A stretch of 64,000 nucleotides of DNA from Phyllobacterium sp. T1293 (GTDB lineage: Bacteria; Pseudomonadota; Alphaproteobacteria; Rhizobiales; Rhizobiaceae), in assembly GCF_020731415.2 (NCBI RefSeq), contig NZ_CP088273.1, positions 2,919,001-2,983,000 on the forward strand, written 5' to 3'. Within the stretch, counting starts at the first letter, position 1. Every line of letters begins with the position of its first letter. A program made the position numbers and the translations under genes. Shown one piece after another: positions 1 to 9,940 of this stretch. A model generated the notes under the pieces. The model was not told the DNA's origin and did no database searches. It saw only the letters and a program-made list of their open reading frames with translations.

Positions 1-65
1 TGAAACCCGCTGTCAATTACCAGCGCATAGCCCAGACCAAGGGATTGCCGCGCGACAACCACTGA
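1..65 (+). CDS. 3' end of an upstream gene, product not identified
   Basis: An open frame enters from the left edge and stops with TGA at 63-65. The visible 20 codons end in ...LPRDNH. It lies 22 bp before the SDR gene on the same strand, so it is probably the preceding gene of the same catabolic operon. The fragment is too short to assign a family. A dehydratase or lactonase would suit the downstream enzymes, but that is only a guess from context. Confidence 0.55.
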   Translation, partial: KPAVNYQRIAQTKGLPRDNH

Positions 66-87
66 CGCCAGATATTCGGGAGGAACC

Positions 88-840
88 ATGGCGAATACTA
101 TCAGGCGCTATGAAGGGCGGCACGCGGTTATCACCGGTGGCGCTTCCGGCATAGGCTACCGGACAGCGGAGCGGATCGTGTCGGAAGGTGGCACGGTCAG
201 TCTCTGGGACATGGATGCGGCACGGATCGAGGAAGCAAGGGCAAAGCTCGGTGCTACAGCCAGCGGCATCGCCCTTGATGTCTCCGATCCGGTTCAGGTG
301 GAAAAGGCAGCACAGGATACGGCTGCTGATTTCGGCAAGATCGATATCCTGATCTGCTCTGCCGGTATTACCGGTCCCAATGCCAAGGTCGCCGATTACC
401 CTATCGACCAGTGGAAGCGGGTTTTTGACATCAACATCAACGGGCTTTTCTATTGTAACCGCTTTGTCGTTCCAATCATGCAGAAGAACGGTTATGGGCG
501 CATCGTCAATGTCGCGTCCATCGCAGGTAAGGAAGGCAACCCCAACGCCTCCGCTTACAGTGCATCAAAAGCTGCTGTTATCGGCCTTACCAAATCTCTG
601 GGCAAGGAGCTGGTGCATGATGGGATCACCGTCAATGCCATTACACCCGCGACGGTAGACACGCCCATCCTGCAGCAATTGAAGCCGGAATTCATCGACT
701 ACATGCTGTCGAAGATTCCCATGCAGCGCTTCGGCAAGGTCGAAGAGCTGGCATCGCTGATTACATGGATTGCCAGTGAAGAATGTTCATTCACCACAGG
801 CGCCGTTTTCGATATTTCCGGTGGCCGCGCCACCTATTGA
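88..840 (+). CDS. SDR-family NAD(P)-dependent dehydrogenase (FabG-like)
   Basis: A classical short-chain dehydrogenase of 250 residues, normal for the family. The cofactor motif TGGASGIG is at 16-23 and CSAG, the NAG equivalent, at 90-93. The catalytic residues are Ser144, Tyr157 and Lys161 in YSASK. GGGAGGAA stands a few bases before the ATG. Its partners are an FAH-family hydrolase and a sugar-acid MFS carrier. This suggests oxidation of a 2-keto-3-deoxy sugar acid at C4, as in the L-rhamnose/L-fucose non-phosphorylated pathways that end in pyruvate and lactate. The family call is firm; the substrate is inferred from neighbours only. Confidence 0.9.
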   Translation: MANTIRRYEGRHAVITGGASGIGYRTAERIVSEGGTVSLWDMDAARIEEARAKLGATASGIALDVSDPVQVEKAAQDTAADFGKIDILICSAGITGPNAKVADYPIDQWKRVFDININGLFYCNRFVVPIMQKNGYGRIVNVASIAGKEGNPNASAYSASKAAVIGLTKSLGKELVHDGITVNAITPATVDTPILQQLKPEFIDYMLSKIPMQRFGKVEELASLITWIASEECSFTTGAVFDISGGRATY

Positions 841-867
841 CCACCTCCCAATCAGAAAGGTTATCCC

Positions 868-1707
868 ATGAAACTCGTGCGTTATGGCCCTGCCGGTCAG
901 GAAAAGCCGGGGCTTGTCGACAAGGATGGCAAGGTTCGCGATCTCTCCGCCCACGTCAAGGATATCGCCGGTGAAGCAATCTCCCCTGCGGGTTTGAAGA
1001 CGCTTGCTGCTATCGATCCGGCGTCGCTGCCGGAGGTTGCTGTGGAACGCTACGGTGCCTGCGTAACGGGAACAGGAAAATTCATCTGTATCGGCCTCAA
1101 CTATTCCGATCACGCGGCTGAGACTGGAGCCACGGTGCCGCCGGAGCCAATCATTTTCATGAAGGCGACCTCGGCCATTGTCGGCCCGAATGATAATGTG
1201 GAGATACCGCGCGGCTCACTCAAGACCGATTGGGAAGTCGAACTTGGGGTCGTTATCGGCAAACACGCCAAATATGTCAGCGAGGAAGAAGCGCTCGATC
1301 ACGTGGCGGGATATTGCCTCATCAATGACGTGTCGGAACGCGCCTTTCAGGCGGAACGTCAGGGTCAATGGACCAAGGGCAAGAGCAGCGACACCTTCGG
1401 CCCGACGGGTCCGTGGCTTGTTACCAAGGATGAAATTGCCGACCCGCAAAAACTGAAAATGTGGCTGGAGGTCAATGGTCATCGCTACCAGAACGGCTCG
1501 ACCGAGACGATGGTTTACGGTGTCAAATACCTCGTTTCCTATCTGTCGCAATTCATGAGCCTGCATCCGGGTGATATCATCTCCACAGGTACACCGCCCG
1601 GTGTCGGCCTTGGCCAGAAGCCGAATATCTTCCTGAAAGCCGGAGATGTCATGACACTGGGCATTGAAGGTCTGGGTGAACAAAAGCAGACTGTTATTCA
1701 GGGTTGA
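868..1707 (+). CDS. Fumarylacetoacetate hydrolase-family protein, probable 2,4-diketo-3-deoxy sugar-acid hydrolase
   Basis: A 279-residue FAH-fold protein. Metal-binding acidic residues are visible as Glu123 and Glu125 in WEVELG and Asp154 in NDVSER. The C-terminal STGTPPGVG loop is typical of the group. Overall it looks like the ureidoglycolate lyase / 2,4-didehydro-3-deoxy-L-rhamnonate hydrolase branch, which cleaves C-C bonds of diketo acids to pyruvate plus a hydroxy acid. It starts 27 bp after the SDR gene with AGAAAGG before the ATG, so the two are probably co-transcribed and act in sequence. The exact sugar acid cannot be read from the sequence. Confidence 0.88.
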   Translation: MKLVRYGPAGQEKPGLVDKDGKVRDLSAHVKDIAGEAISPAGLKTLAAIDPASLPEVAVERYGACVTGTGKFICIGLNYSDHAAETGATVPPEPIIFMKATSAIVGPNDNVEIPRGSLKTDWEVELGVVIGKHAKYVSEEEALDHVAGYCLINDVSERAFQAERQGQWTKGKSSDTFGPTGPWLVTKDEIADPQKLKMWLEVNGHRYQNGSTETMVYGVKYLVSYLSQFMSLHPGDIISTGTPPGVGLGQKPNIFLKAGDVMTLGIEGLGEQKQTVIQG

Positions 1708-1732
1708 CCTTAAAGCCAAATGTGCGTGGTTA

Positions 1733-1860
1733 TGGTTCGTGGTTCGACAAGCTCACCATGAGGGCGAGTGAGGCTGCAACGATAATCGGAAAGGTTGCAA
1801 AATTGTGCTCCCTTTCATCACCAATCTCCCTCATGGTGAGCCAATCGAACCACGAACCAC
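1733..1860. repeat. Intergenic inverted-repeat element, copy A (type I)
   Basis: The left arm begins GGTTCGTGGTTCGACAAGC and runs into CTCACCATGAGGG. The right arm is its inverse (CCCTCATGGTGAG...CGAACCACGAACC). The core carries TGCAACGATAATCGGAAAG. The same layout recurs at 30443, 36448 and 46053. It lies between the FAH gene and the MFS gene, so it forms a long stem-loop inside the probable operon transcript. Confidence 0.85.
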
Positions 1861-1922
1861 ACATCCAGACCAAAACCACGCGCAATTGACTGAGCTATAA
1901 GCGGCAAAGGGAGTTCCAGATA

Positions 1923-3257
1923 ATGCCATCAACTACAAAAGCCCATCCGCCTCAAAAAGCCCCTGCGGGCGCCAGCAAGGTCCGCTACATCATTCTCGCC
2001 ATGTGCTTCCTCGGCATTACGATGAATTATCTCGACCGCGCCAATTTGAGCGTGGCCTTGCCCTACATCGATGCCGAACTTAACCTCCAGCTGACCAATG
2101 CGGAGAAGGGTCTGATCCTCGGTGCCTTTTTCTGGGCCTATGACGGCATGATGCTGATCGCGGGTTGGTTCACTGATAAAGTCGGTTCACGCCGGTCATT
2201 CACCATTGCCGCTGTGTGGTGGTCGGCGTTCACGGCGCTCACCCCGCTTGCCACCAGTTTCTGGGGATTCTTTGCCGTTCGGTTTGCCCTTGGTGCCGGT
2301 GAGGCTCCCGCCTACCCCAGTGCCACCAAGGCAGCCTCGCGCTGGTTTCCCAAAAGCGAGCGCGCCTTTGCCACTGCCGTTATCGACTCCGGTTCGCGTG
2401 TCGGCACCGTGCTTGCGCTGCCTATTGTGACCGGCATTATTGCCTTGGCGACCTGGCATTACTCTTTTGCGATCCTCGGCGCGCTTGGTCTGGTCTGGGC
2501 GTTTTTCTGGTATGTGATGTATCGCGACCCGGCCGAACACACCGGTGCCAATGATCTTGAGCGCCAGTACATTACTGATAATGGCGGACGGACGGATGCA
2601 ACCGATGATGCGGAGGCGGTGAAAATTCGCTGGATTGATCTTTTTCGCTATCGCACTGTCTGGGGCATGATGATCGGCTTCTTCTGCCTGAACTTCGTTA
2701 TTTACTTCTTCCTGACCTGGTTCCCGGACTATCTCAAAAATGCACGCGGCCTGAACCTCGCTGAGCTTGGTACATTCGGCATGATTCCGGGCCTGACAGC
2801 TGTTGTTGCCGCATGGAGCGCCGGTGCCTGGGCCGACAGGGCCATCCGCGGCGGCGCCGATGTGACAACTGTCCGCAAGATCGTCATGGTTGGTGGATTG
2901 TTCGGCGGTGCCGCCATTCTTCCAGCCGCACTTGTGTCATCGCTTTATATGGCGCTTATTTTCCTGGCGATTTCCTATAGCAGCCTCGCCGTTGCCGCCA
3001 CAGCCATCTGGTCCCTGCCTGCCGATGTGGCACCCAGCTCGCATCATGTAGCGTCAATTGGAGGTATCCAGAACTTCGCCTCGAACATTGCGGGTATTAT
3101 CAGCCCGTTCCTGTTTGGCGCATTGCTCGACCGCTTCCACGGCAACTACACGCCATCCTTTGCCATGGCAGCAGTGATGGCGCTGGTTGGTGCGTTCACC
3201 TATGCGTTTATCGTGGGACGTGCGGAGCCTCTGCCAGTGCTTCCACCCCGGAAGTGA
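1923..3257 (+). CDS. MFS transporter, anion:cation symporter family (sugar acid uptake)
   Basis: A 444-residue inner-membrane carrier with 12 predicted hydrophobic segments. After a hydrophilic N terminus comes MNYLDRANLSVALPYI, a strong signature of the ACS branch (ExuT, GudP, DgoT and relatives) that imports hexuronates, aldonates or tartrate-like anions. The loop motif GWFTDKVGSRR between TM2 and TM3 is the usual MFS motif. It follows the SDR and FAH genes on the same strand across a 215 bp gap holding repeat copy A. It probably imports the acid that those enzymes degrade. The exact substrate is not resolved. Confidence 0.88.
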   Translation: MPSTTKAHPPQKAPAGASKVRYIILAMCFLGITMNYLDRANLSVALPYIDAELNLQLTNAEKGLILGAFFWAYDGMMLIAGWFTDKVGSRRSFTIAAVWWSAFTALTPLATSFWGFFAVRFALGAGEAPAYPSATKAASRWFPKSERAFATAVIDSGSRVGTVLALPIVTGIIALATWHYSFAILGALGLVWAFFWYVMYRDPAEHTGANDLERQYITDNGGRTDATDDAEAVKIRWIDLFRYRTVWGMMIGFFCLNFVIYFFLTWFPDYLKNARGLNLAELGTFGMIPGLTAVVAAWSAGAWADRAIRGGADVTTVRKIVMVGGLFGGAAILPAALVSSLYMALIFLAISYSSLAVAATAIWSLPADVAPSSHHVASIGGIQNFASNIAGIISPFLFGALLDRFHGNYTPSFAMAAVMALVGAFTYAFIVGRAEPLPVLPPRK

Positions 3258-3271
3258 GATATTGATAGATT

Positions 3272-3391
3272 GTTCGTGGTTCGCCCTTCGACAGGCTCAG
3301 GATGAGGGGTGCTTTATATATAATACTGCACCCCTTGCGATTAGCGTTGCATCCCCACTCTTCCTCATGGTTGTTATGTCGAACCACGAAC
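3272..3391. repeat. Intergenic inverted-repeat element, copy B (type II)
   Basis: One arm is GTTCGTGGTTCGCCCTTCGA followed by CAGGCTCAGGATGAGGGG. The other is CCTCATGGTTGTTATGTCGAACCACGAAC. The core TGCACCCCTTGCGATTAGCG is the reverse complement of the core in copy C at 29447, so copies B and C are the same element in opposite orientation. It lies between the converging MFS and tamB genes and may also act as a bidirectional terminator stem. Confidence 0.82.
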
Positions 3392-3410
3392 CTTTATCGC
3401 CACGCGGCAA

Positions 3411-6400
3411 TCAATAGTCTTTTTCGAAAAACACACCGGCGCCCGAGTCGCCATCGCTACCGACAGAGCCCTTGGCTTTCAATTGCGGGGTCACATCAAG
3501 ATTGATCGTGCCCTTGGTCTTGCCTGCCGCTCCTGCCTCAACTCCGAGATAGACGTTGTCACGGATATAGCGGCCAGCTTTGACACCGGCATTGCCTTCG
3601 CTGTCCGTCACCACGTCAAGATCGTCAAGGCCAGTGCTTTTGCGCAGACTATCGATCAGGGACGAATTTGATCCACCAGCCAGCTCCGCAGCGGCTGCGG
3701 CCAATCGGGCAATCTGCAACGGCGACAGTTCCGTGATGGAGCGGTTGAAGATCAGGCGCGCAAGCACCTCGTCCTGAGGCAATTCCGGCTGCGATGAAAA
3801 GGTAATCTTCAGATCGGAAACCCGGCCCTTGACGCCAACATTCACCGTAATGTCACTGCTTTGCGTGCTGGCAACAAAGTTAAGTTCCGGATCAAGATCG
3901 CCGACCAATGTAACCTGACCCTCGGTGAAAGTGATGCGTTGGCCCAAGATCTCCAAACGCCCGCGGATCATGTCAAAGCCACCAACGGGCTGGATATTGG
4001 TAGCAGGGCCTGTCAGGCGCACCGAACCGCCAAGTTCCGTATCGAGACCGCGACCGCGCACGAAAATCTTGCTGGGCGCTGTCACATTGACATCAAGTCT
4101 GACAACGCTGGGCCGTGCTGTGGACTTTGCGGTGGTCGGCTGATCGGCCTTGGCGCGTTTCAGCGTCTTGGCAACAGCCTTTGGCGTTTTCTTGTGCTTG
4201 ACATCAATAACCGCAGACGAGCCGCCAAAGCTTTCGGGAACGCTGATTTCCGCACGGTCAATGTTGATGTTACCTGCAATCAGTGGATCACGCGTCAATG
4301 AACCATTGATGCCGAGCGCCCCGGTCAGCGTGGCGACGACCATATTGCCATCGGCATAGCGTGCCTTGTCGAGCTTGATCTGAATATTGGCAGGGAAATT
4401 TGCGGCTGCATCCGTGGAAATAGTGCCGGTCGCACTGACCGTGCCGCCTGTGGAAAGCCCGGCATTGAGTGTGCGGATCGTCACCGTCTGCCCTTCCATG
4501 CTGCCAAGCAGGGTAATGCGCTGCAGACGCAGATTGGTTTCCGGGTCTACTATCTCAGCGCCATTGGCGGAGAACATGCCGCGGATCAACGGTTGCTGGA
4601 AACTGCCGGAAACCGAAGCGGTTACATCGATATTGCCTTTGGCCTGTGTGCCACGATCAGCAAGGAACCGGTTGGCAAGCGCCAGCGGAATATTGCCTGT
4701 TACATTGATGCCAAGGCCGGAACCCGAGACAGGCACATTGCCACTTGCGGAAACTGTAAAGCCTTGCGGACCATCTGCCTTGGCCGAAGAAAGCGTCAAC
4801 ATGTCATTGGCAAAGCGGCCTGCGGCGGTCAGTTGCAGCGGCGAAAGGCCAGCCTCCTGCAAGGGCTTGGCGGACAGGCCAGAACCTTTGAGGTCGAACT
4901 CGGCATTGGGCTTTTGCAGCGTGCCGGTGATACGGCCACGACCGGTGACATTACCGGCCAGATTCTGATCCTTCACCACGCCGTTAAGAGCGCGAAGCGG
5001 CAGATTGCCAAGCGTCAGATCAACAGCAAGTTGTCCTGGCGTCAGGGGCACAGAACCTTTCGCAGAGGCATCGAGCCCGTTGGCCCCGGTCAGATGTGCA
5101 TCGACATTGAGTTGATCGGTGGTCGATGTTCCCTTGGCATCGAGATTGAGACCATCAAGTCCGGCTTTTTTCAACATGGCAGCGGTGATTGCACGGGCCT
5201 GCATATTGAAATTGACATCAGGCTTGTCACGCGTACCGCCAATCTTTGCCGTGCCGTTGATCTCGCCGCCCAAACCCAGATCGGGCTTAACCGTGTTGGC
5301 AATATCGAGAGGCAGCTTGTCAATGGCAACCGACAGATCAAGCTTTTCGGCCACGTCACCACGCACAGTCACCTTGCCCTTGCCGATATCGAGAATAATA
5401 TCGCCAAAGGAAACATTGCTGCCAGCAACATTGATCGCTGCTGGTTGCACCAACCGGGCAGCAAGCGTGCCTTTGGTCAGATCCATATTGGCCAGCGACA
5501 GCAGAAAACCCTTCTCGGTCGGTTCAAGCGAACCGCCAACAGACGTTTTCGCACCATTCTTCAATGCGGCGTTGAGCTTGAAATCAGTGGTCTTGCCTTC
5601 CTGCGTTGCCTGAGCATCCAGATTGGAAATCTCAATGCCACCAGCTGAAACAGTGGTTGCCGTCACCGTGCCGTTGGCAGAGGGCACTTTGAAAATATTC
5701 TGTGCGGCCAGCGCTATCGCTGCCTTGCCGACAACAACATTGCTTGCCTTCAAGCCATCAATGTCCCCCTTGATGTCGACATTCTGTTGCTCGTCATCAT
5801 GGGAGAGTGCAATGGCAGCATTGGCCTTGCCTGTTGCTTCCAGAAGGAATAGCGCGGCGGCTGTCGATACATCGCTGGAGGCGAGAGTGAGATTGCCCTG
5901 AAGCAGGCCCTTCTTGTCCTGGGTGACATCACCGCGCAGACGCGTTCCACCGGCAATGAACTGCACATTGCTCAGACGTTTTTCATCGTCGTAAAGCGCA
6001 AATTCCGTGGCAAGATCAGCACGTACGCCGTCAAGGAAAGCGAGGCCCGATACCCGGCCATCAAGCGCATCCTTGAGGAGTAGTCCATTGAACGAGAATG
6101 CGGCTTCGCTGAGCTTGCGCCCTGAAAGCTTGCCATCCGGCACGCCCGCATTGAAAGCCAGGCCGATGATGCCGTCACTGCCACGCGCACTGCCCTTAAC
6201 CTTCAACGCACCACCGGCCTTCTCGGAAAGGAGGGCAAGATTGGTCAGATCAAGGCCGAAATCGAAATTGGCAGCGCCGGTTGCAAAGGTGCCATTGGCG
6301 GTAACGAGCGTCTGCGGGTTTTCAACCCGGAAATTCTTGGCGCTAAGCCCCGCTTGCCCGCGGGCAAGGCCGCCAGTGATGCGGGTTTCGCCTTCAAGCA

Positions 6401-8012
6401 CACGGTCTGCGGAATCGATACCGAGCTTCATGCCAGTGGCATGACCATCCAGCATCAGATCAAAGCCGCCTGTCAGCGCTTCGACGGCACCATTGGCTTT
6501 CAGATCGAGCGAACCGGCGACTTCCCGACCAGCCAATTCCGAGAACGGCGCAATGCTTGATGCCTTGACCAGTATGTCACCATTGTAGATGAACTTGTCG
6601 ATGGTTCCCGCAAGCGAGGTGCTGAATCCGTTGGCGGCAACCAGCGCCTGTTTGAGGTTGACTGGCGTGCCGGCCTTCCAGTCGCCGTTTATCTTCAACT
6701 GAATCAATTCGCCCAGCGCCTTGGCAACATCGGCACGTTTGGCCGTGATGCCCGATACATCGCCGGTTACATCATAGGTCAGTGAGCGAGCTGCTGGATT
6801 GTCGAGATTTTCCGCCAGCCCTTTGGCAACCAGATTGACCGATTTGGAAGCAAAACTGTTGGTTGTCAGATTGGTCACGTCAACCGTGCTCGACCAGTCA
6901 TTATTGGCACTCGTGCCAAAGGCGACCGCCAGCACGGCCTTGTCGACAGTCGTCTGACCACCCGCGACAGGCAGAATGACTTTCTTGCCTGTCGGATCGG
7001 CAATGGAAGCATTGACTTTCAGACGTCGCAGGAAACCATCATTGGTTGTATCACCCGTCGCATCGACCGACAGGGCGGCGCTCTTGATATTCAATCGATC
7101 AAGCGACACACCGCCTGCATCCCGCACGACGCCATTGACCACAAGCGCGGTGTCGTTACCAAAGAAATCCCGGAAAAGCGGCGGCACCAGCATAGCGATC
7201 TGGCCATCGACCGTGCTTTTGAAAGCAAGTCCCTCGCCCTGCCGGTTGATCTGTGTGTTGCCAGTTAGCACGCGCTTGCCCGCAGCATCCAATGTCAATT
7301 GCAACGCGATGTCGCTGAGCGGTCCGGAACCTTTAAATGACAGCGCGACCGGAGGTCTGCCCTCAATATTGAGAAGGTTGGCGGCGATGCCGTTCTGCGG
7401 TTCATTGAGTGAAAGATCAAGGTCGATCTTCTGGGTTGCCTTGGCATAGGCGGCCTTAATGGCGAACTGGCCTCCTGGCCCGTCGAGGCGTTGTACCTTG
7501 AGGTTAGAATCCAGTGATCCATCATCAAGCGTGACATTACCCGCAAGCGAAATCTCGGATTTCAACCCGAAGATATTCTCGCCAAAGGCCATGCGTCCAA
7601 TCTGCAAATCCTGCAAAATGACCGCCAGTGGCAATTCCGGCAGGCTGAAGCCCTTGGTCTCGGGCGAAGGCAGGCTGTTGTCCGGCAACGGCTTGCGAAT
7701 GATATCAATTCGTTCGGCACCGAGACTGTTGATATCAAGGCGGCCACGCAGCAACGCCAACCTGCTCCAGACGATTTTGGCATTGGTGATACGCAGCCAG
7801 ATGCCCTCACGATCGGCGATGGTGATACTGCCAATGCTCGCTTCTGACGACAGCACGCCCTGAATATCTGAAATGACGATCTGTCGATTGGGTGTCGACA
7901 GCTGATTTTCGACGAAGCTGAGGAAATAGGATTTCTCTGCCTCGGCGCTATCCTGTGCCAAAGCCGGTGCTGCAAAAAGCAGAAGGAATATGACTGCGAA
8001 AATCCGGGTCAA
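3411..8012 (-). CDS. tamB: Translocation and assembly module subunit TamB (DUF490)
   Basis: A 1,533-residue AsmA-like protein with an N-terminal signal/anchor (MTRIFAVIFLLLFAAPALAQ). A very long series of glycine-, asparagine- and alanine-rich beta repeats follows, and a C-terminal DUF490/TamB domain with the hydrophobic end typical of the family. TamB spans the periplasm and works with TamA in outer-membrane assembly and in inter-membrane phospholipid traffic. In Brucella the homologue (MapB) affects envelope integrity and division. A lysine-rich insertion (KHKKTPKAVAKTLKRAK) precedes the final domain. The start overlaps the tamA stop by 4 bases, indicating translational coupling. Confidence 0.95.
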   Translation of the reverse strand: MTRIFAVIFLLLFAAPALAQDSAEAEKSYFLSFVENQLSTPNRQIVISDIQGVLSSEASIGSITIADREGIWLRITNAKIVWSRLALLRGRLDINSLGAERIDIIRKPLPDNSLPSPETKGFSLPELPLAVILQDLQIGRMAFGENIFGLKSEISLAGNVTLDDGSLDSNLKVQRLDGPGGQFAIKAAYAKATQKIDLDLSLNEPQNGIAANLLNIEGRPPVALSFKGSGPLSDIALQLTLDAAGKRVLTGNTQINRQGEGLAFKSTVDGQIAMLVPPLFRDFFGNDTALVVNGVVRDAGGVSLDRLNIKSAALSVDATGDTTNDGFLRRLKVNASIADPTGKKVILPVAGGQTTVDKAVLAVAFGTSANNDWSSTVDVTNLTTNSFASKSVNLVAKGLAENLDNPAARSLTYDVTGDVSGITAKRADVAKALGELIQLKINGDWKAGTPVNLKQALVAANGFSTSLAGTIDKFIYNGDILVKASSIAPFSELAGREVAGSLDLKANGAVEALTGGFDLMLDGHATGMKLGIDSADRVLEGETRITGGLARGQAGLSAKNFRVENPQTLVTANGTFATGAANFDFGLDLTNLALLSEKAGGALKVKGSARGSDGIIGLAFNAGVPDGKLSGRKLSEAAFSFNGLLLKDALDGRVSGLAFLDGVRADLATEFALYDDEKRLSNVQFIAGGTRLRGDVTQDKKGLLQGNLTLASSDVSTAAALFLLEATGKANAAIALSHDDEQQNVDIKGDIDGLKASNVVVGKAAIALAAQNIFKVPSANGTVTATTVSAGGIEISNLDAQATQEGKTTDFKLNAALKNGAKTSVGGSLEPTEKGFLLSLANMDLTKGTLAARLVQPAAINVAGSNVSFGDIILDIGKGKVTVRGDVAEKLDLSVAIDKLPLDIANTVKPDLGLGGEINGTAKIGGTRDKPDVNFNMQARAITAAMLKKAGLDGLNLDAKGTSTTDQLNVDAHLTGANGLDASAKGSVPLTPGQLAVDLTLGNLPLRALNGVVKDQNLAGNVTGRGRITGTLQKPNAEFDLKGSGLSAKPLQEAGLSPLQLTAAGRFANDMLTLSSAKADGPQGFTVSASGNVPVSGSGLGINVTGNIPLALANRFLADRGTQAKGNIDVTASVSGSFQQPLIRGMFSANGAEIVDPETNLRLQRITLLGSMEGQTVTIRTLNAGLSTGGTVSATGTISTDAAANFPANIQIKLDKARYADGNMVVATLTGALGINGSLTRDPLIAGNINIDRAEISVPESFGGSSAVIDVKHKKTPKAVAKTLKRAKADQPTTAKSTARPSVVRLDVNVTAPSKIFVRGRGLDTELGGSVRLTGPATNIQPVGGFDMIRGRLEILGQRITFTEGQVTLVGDLDPELNFVASTQSSDITVNVGVKGRVSDLKITFSSQPELPQDEVLARLIFNRSITELSPLQIARLAAAAAELAGGSNSSLIDSLRKSTGLDDLDVVTDSEGNAGVKAGRYIRDNVYLGVEAGAAGKTKGTINLDVTPQLKAKGSVGSDGDSGAGVFFEKDY

Positions 8013-9940
8013 AACGCCTGTCCTATACCAACGTAGAAAGCAAAACTGGGATCATCTGTCTGCCGATCAAGCGGCATCGCCACATCAAGGCGGATCGGGC
8101 CGAGACCCGTATTATAGCGGATGCCAGCGCCAACGCCGACCCGCAATTGCTGGGCGAAATCCGGAAATGATTCCTCACCGACATAGCCCGCATCAACAAA
8201 GGCAACGGCACCAATCGTATTTGTCAGCTTGGCGCGTGCTTCAACAGAACCCTCGACGAGTGATCGTCCGCCGATGACATAATTGTCGCCATTGCGCCGT
8301 GCATTTACACCGATGTTGCGATAGGCATAGCCGCGCACCGAACCACCGCCACCAGCGAAGAACAACTCATCCGAGGGCAATTCGGCAATCTCTGCACCGA
8401 CGATCGAGCCAAGTTTCAGACGGCTGGCCAGTACAAACCGGTCATCGGTGCCGAAACCGAAATAGGTACGGCCTTCTGCCGTGAGCTTGGTAGCAAAGTT
8501 GCCATACTCAACTTCGTAGAAGGGTGAAAGCAGGCCTTCAAGATAATAACCGTGTGCTGGGTCAACCTTGCTGTTGCGGCTGTCATAGGTGAGGCCACCG
8601 ATCAGCCCAACGGTCAGAAAATTGCGTTTGCCGAAGAAATCGTCTGTGAACTGCGATTTGGCAACATTGGCCGTAAGCTTGCCGGATAACTCATCAGAGA
8701 AAATCTGGGTGAACCCGGCATTAGCGGTGATGGACGTTTGCGTATAGGCGTCGAGCACCTTGCGTTCACCGATCAACGACGCGATGAAATCCGTATCGGG
8801 CGTATAGACGCCGGGCTTTGTAAAGCTCGCACCAAGCAGATAGCTGTATTCCGACGGATCATAGGACTGGCTGCCAATGCCACCGATTTTGGCATCGATG
8901 CGCAGGCGCTCCGCCCGCCCGAACAGGTTGCGCTGCAGCCAGTACGTCTCAAGCCCGACACCATCCAGTGTCGAATAACTGCCACCGACACCAAAGCGGC
9001 GCAGCTTCTGTTCCTGTACGGCCACGGTGATCGGCAGCAAGCCATCTTTACCAATGGCGTCACCTTCCTCAATTCGTGCCGAACGGAAGACCTCAAGGCG
9101 CGAGAGGCGCTTCTTGGCCCTTTCGATCTCGTCCGGATCGTATTCCTGACCGGGTTGCAGACCAGTAATAAACGCGACGAACTCCGGGTCCATGCGCTCG
9201 GTGCCCTTGACCTGAACCGGTGCGAAACCAGCTTTCGCGCCGGGATCGGCATCGATGGTCGCATCAATCTGGTTGTTCTCGTGATCGGCCACTACCTCAC
9301 GGCTGACAATCTTCGCCTTGGGATGCCCCTGCTGGCGCCACGCATCGACTACAAGACGCTCGGCCTTGACGATGGCGGTGGAGCGGGCAATCTCACCGGC
9401 AATATAGCCTTCCTTTTCGGGGCTTTCGACAAAGTCCTTTGGATCGAGCGTCGGTGGCGCCATGTTTTTCACACGCGCCGATGCAAACAGAAACTGCGCG
9501 CCGGGATCAACCGAGATGACGACTTTGGCAGGCTCAGATAGAACCGCATCGGGCGGAATATCGCTGGCTTCCTTGCCGTCAACCTGAATGCTGATGGTTC
9601 CGCCATAGCGGCCATCCGCATAAAGAGCGCCGAGAATGCGCCGGTAGTCGCCCCGCGCCTTGGCGAGCAGTCCCGCCGCGCCGGAGGCTGGTTTTTCCTT
9701 GTCGGCAAAAAGGCCTGATGCGCCTTCAACCAGCGTCTTGGTCTGATCATTCGTGGAGGCGGCGGTTTCAACCGTGTATTTCTGCGGGTCAGCGATCACC
9801 GAATCGGCATCGTCTTCCTTTTTGGCACCCCAGAGATGAACGCCGAAAAGATCAAAGGCCTGGGCAGGCGAGACAAAAGCCGTAAGGGCCAGCAATGCGG
9901 CACCGAAACAACTGGCCTGTGGGCGCTTGAAGTCCATCAA
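8009..9940 (-). CDS. tamA: Outer-membrane assembly protein TamA (BamA/Omp85 superfamily)
   Basis: A 643-residue protein with a signal peptide ending near PAQA. POTRA-like periplasmic repeats fill roughly residues 90-310, and a C-terminal Omp85 barrel ends in the aromatic residue of GIGQAF. The barrel holds VRGYAYR, the conserved (V/I)RG(Y/F) tip motif of lid loop 6. It partners TamB, whose gene follows with a 4-base overlap, in insertion of outer-membrane proteins. The length matches alphaproteobacterial TamA. It is first in the two-gene operon, so the promoter should lie in the gap 9941-10258. Confidence 0.95.
   Translation of the reverse strand: MMDFKRPQASCFGAALLALTAFVSPAQAFDLFGVHLWGAKKEDDADSVIADPQKYTVETAASTNDQTKTLVEGASGLFADKEKPASGAAGLLAKARGDYRRILGALYADGRYGGTISIQVDGKEASDIPPDAVLSEPAKVVISVDPGAQFLFASARVKNMAPPTLDPKDFVESPEKEGYIAGEIARSTAIVKAERLVVDAWRQQGHPKAKIVSREVVADHENNQIDATIDADPGAKAGFAPVQVKGTERMDPEFVAFITGLQPGQEYDPDEIERAKKRLSRLEVFRSARIEEGDAIGKDGLLPITVAVQEQKLRRFGVGGSYSTLDGVGLETYWLQRNLFGRAERLRIDAKIGGIGSQSYDPSEYSYLLGASFTKPGVYTPDTDFIASLIGERKVLDAYTQTSITANAGFTQIFSDELSGKLTANVAKSQFTDDFFGKRNFLTVGLIGGLTYDSRNSKVDPAHGYYLEGLLSPFYEVEYGNFATKLTAEGRTYFGFGTDDRFVLASRLKLGSIVGAEIAELPSDELFFAGGGGSVRGYAYRNIGVNARRNGDNYVIGGRSLVEGSVEARAKLTNTIGAVAFVDAGYVGEESFPDFAQQLRVGVGAGIRYNTGLGPIRLDVAMPLDRQTDDPSFAFYVGIGQAF

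Noticed and set aside
4593..5648. Long plus-strand frames inside tamB
   Set aside because: Low-complexity shadows of the repetitive tamB sequence with no start signal or domain.
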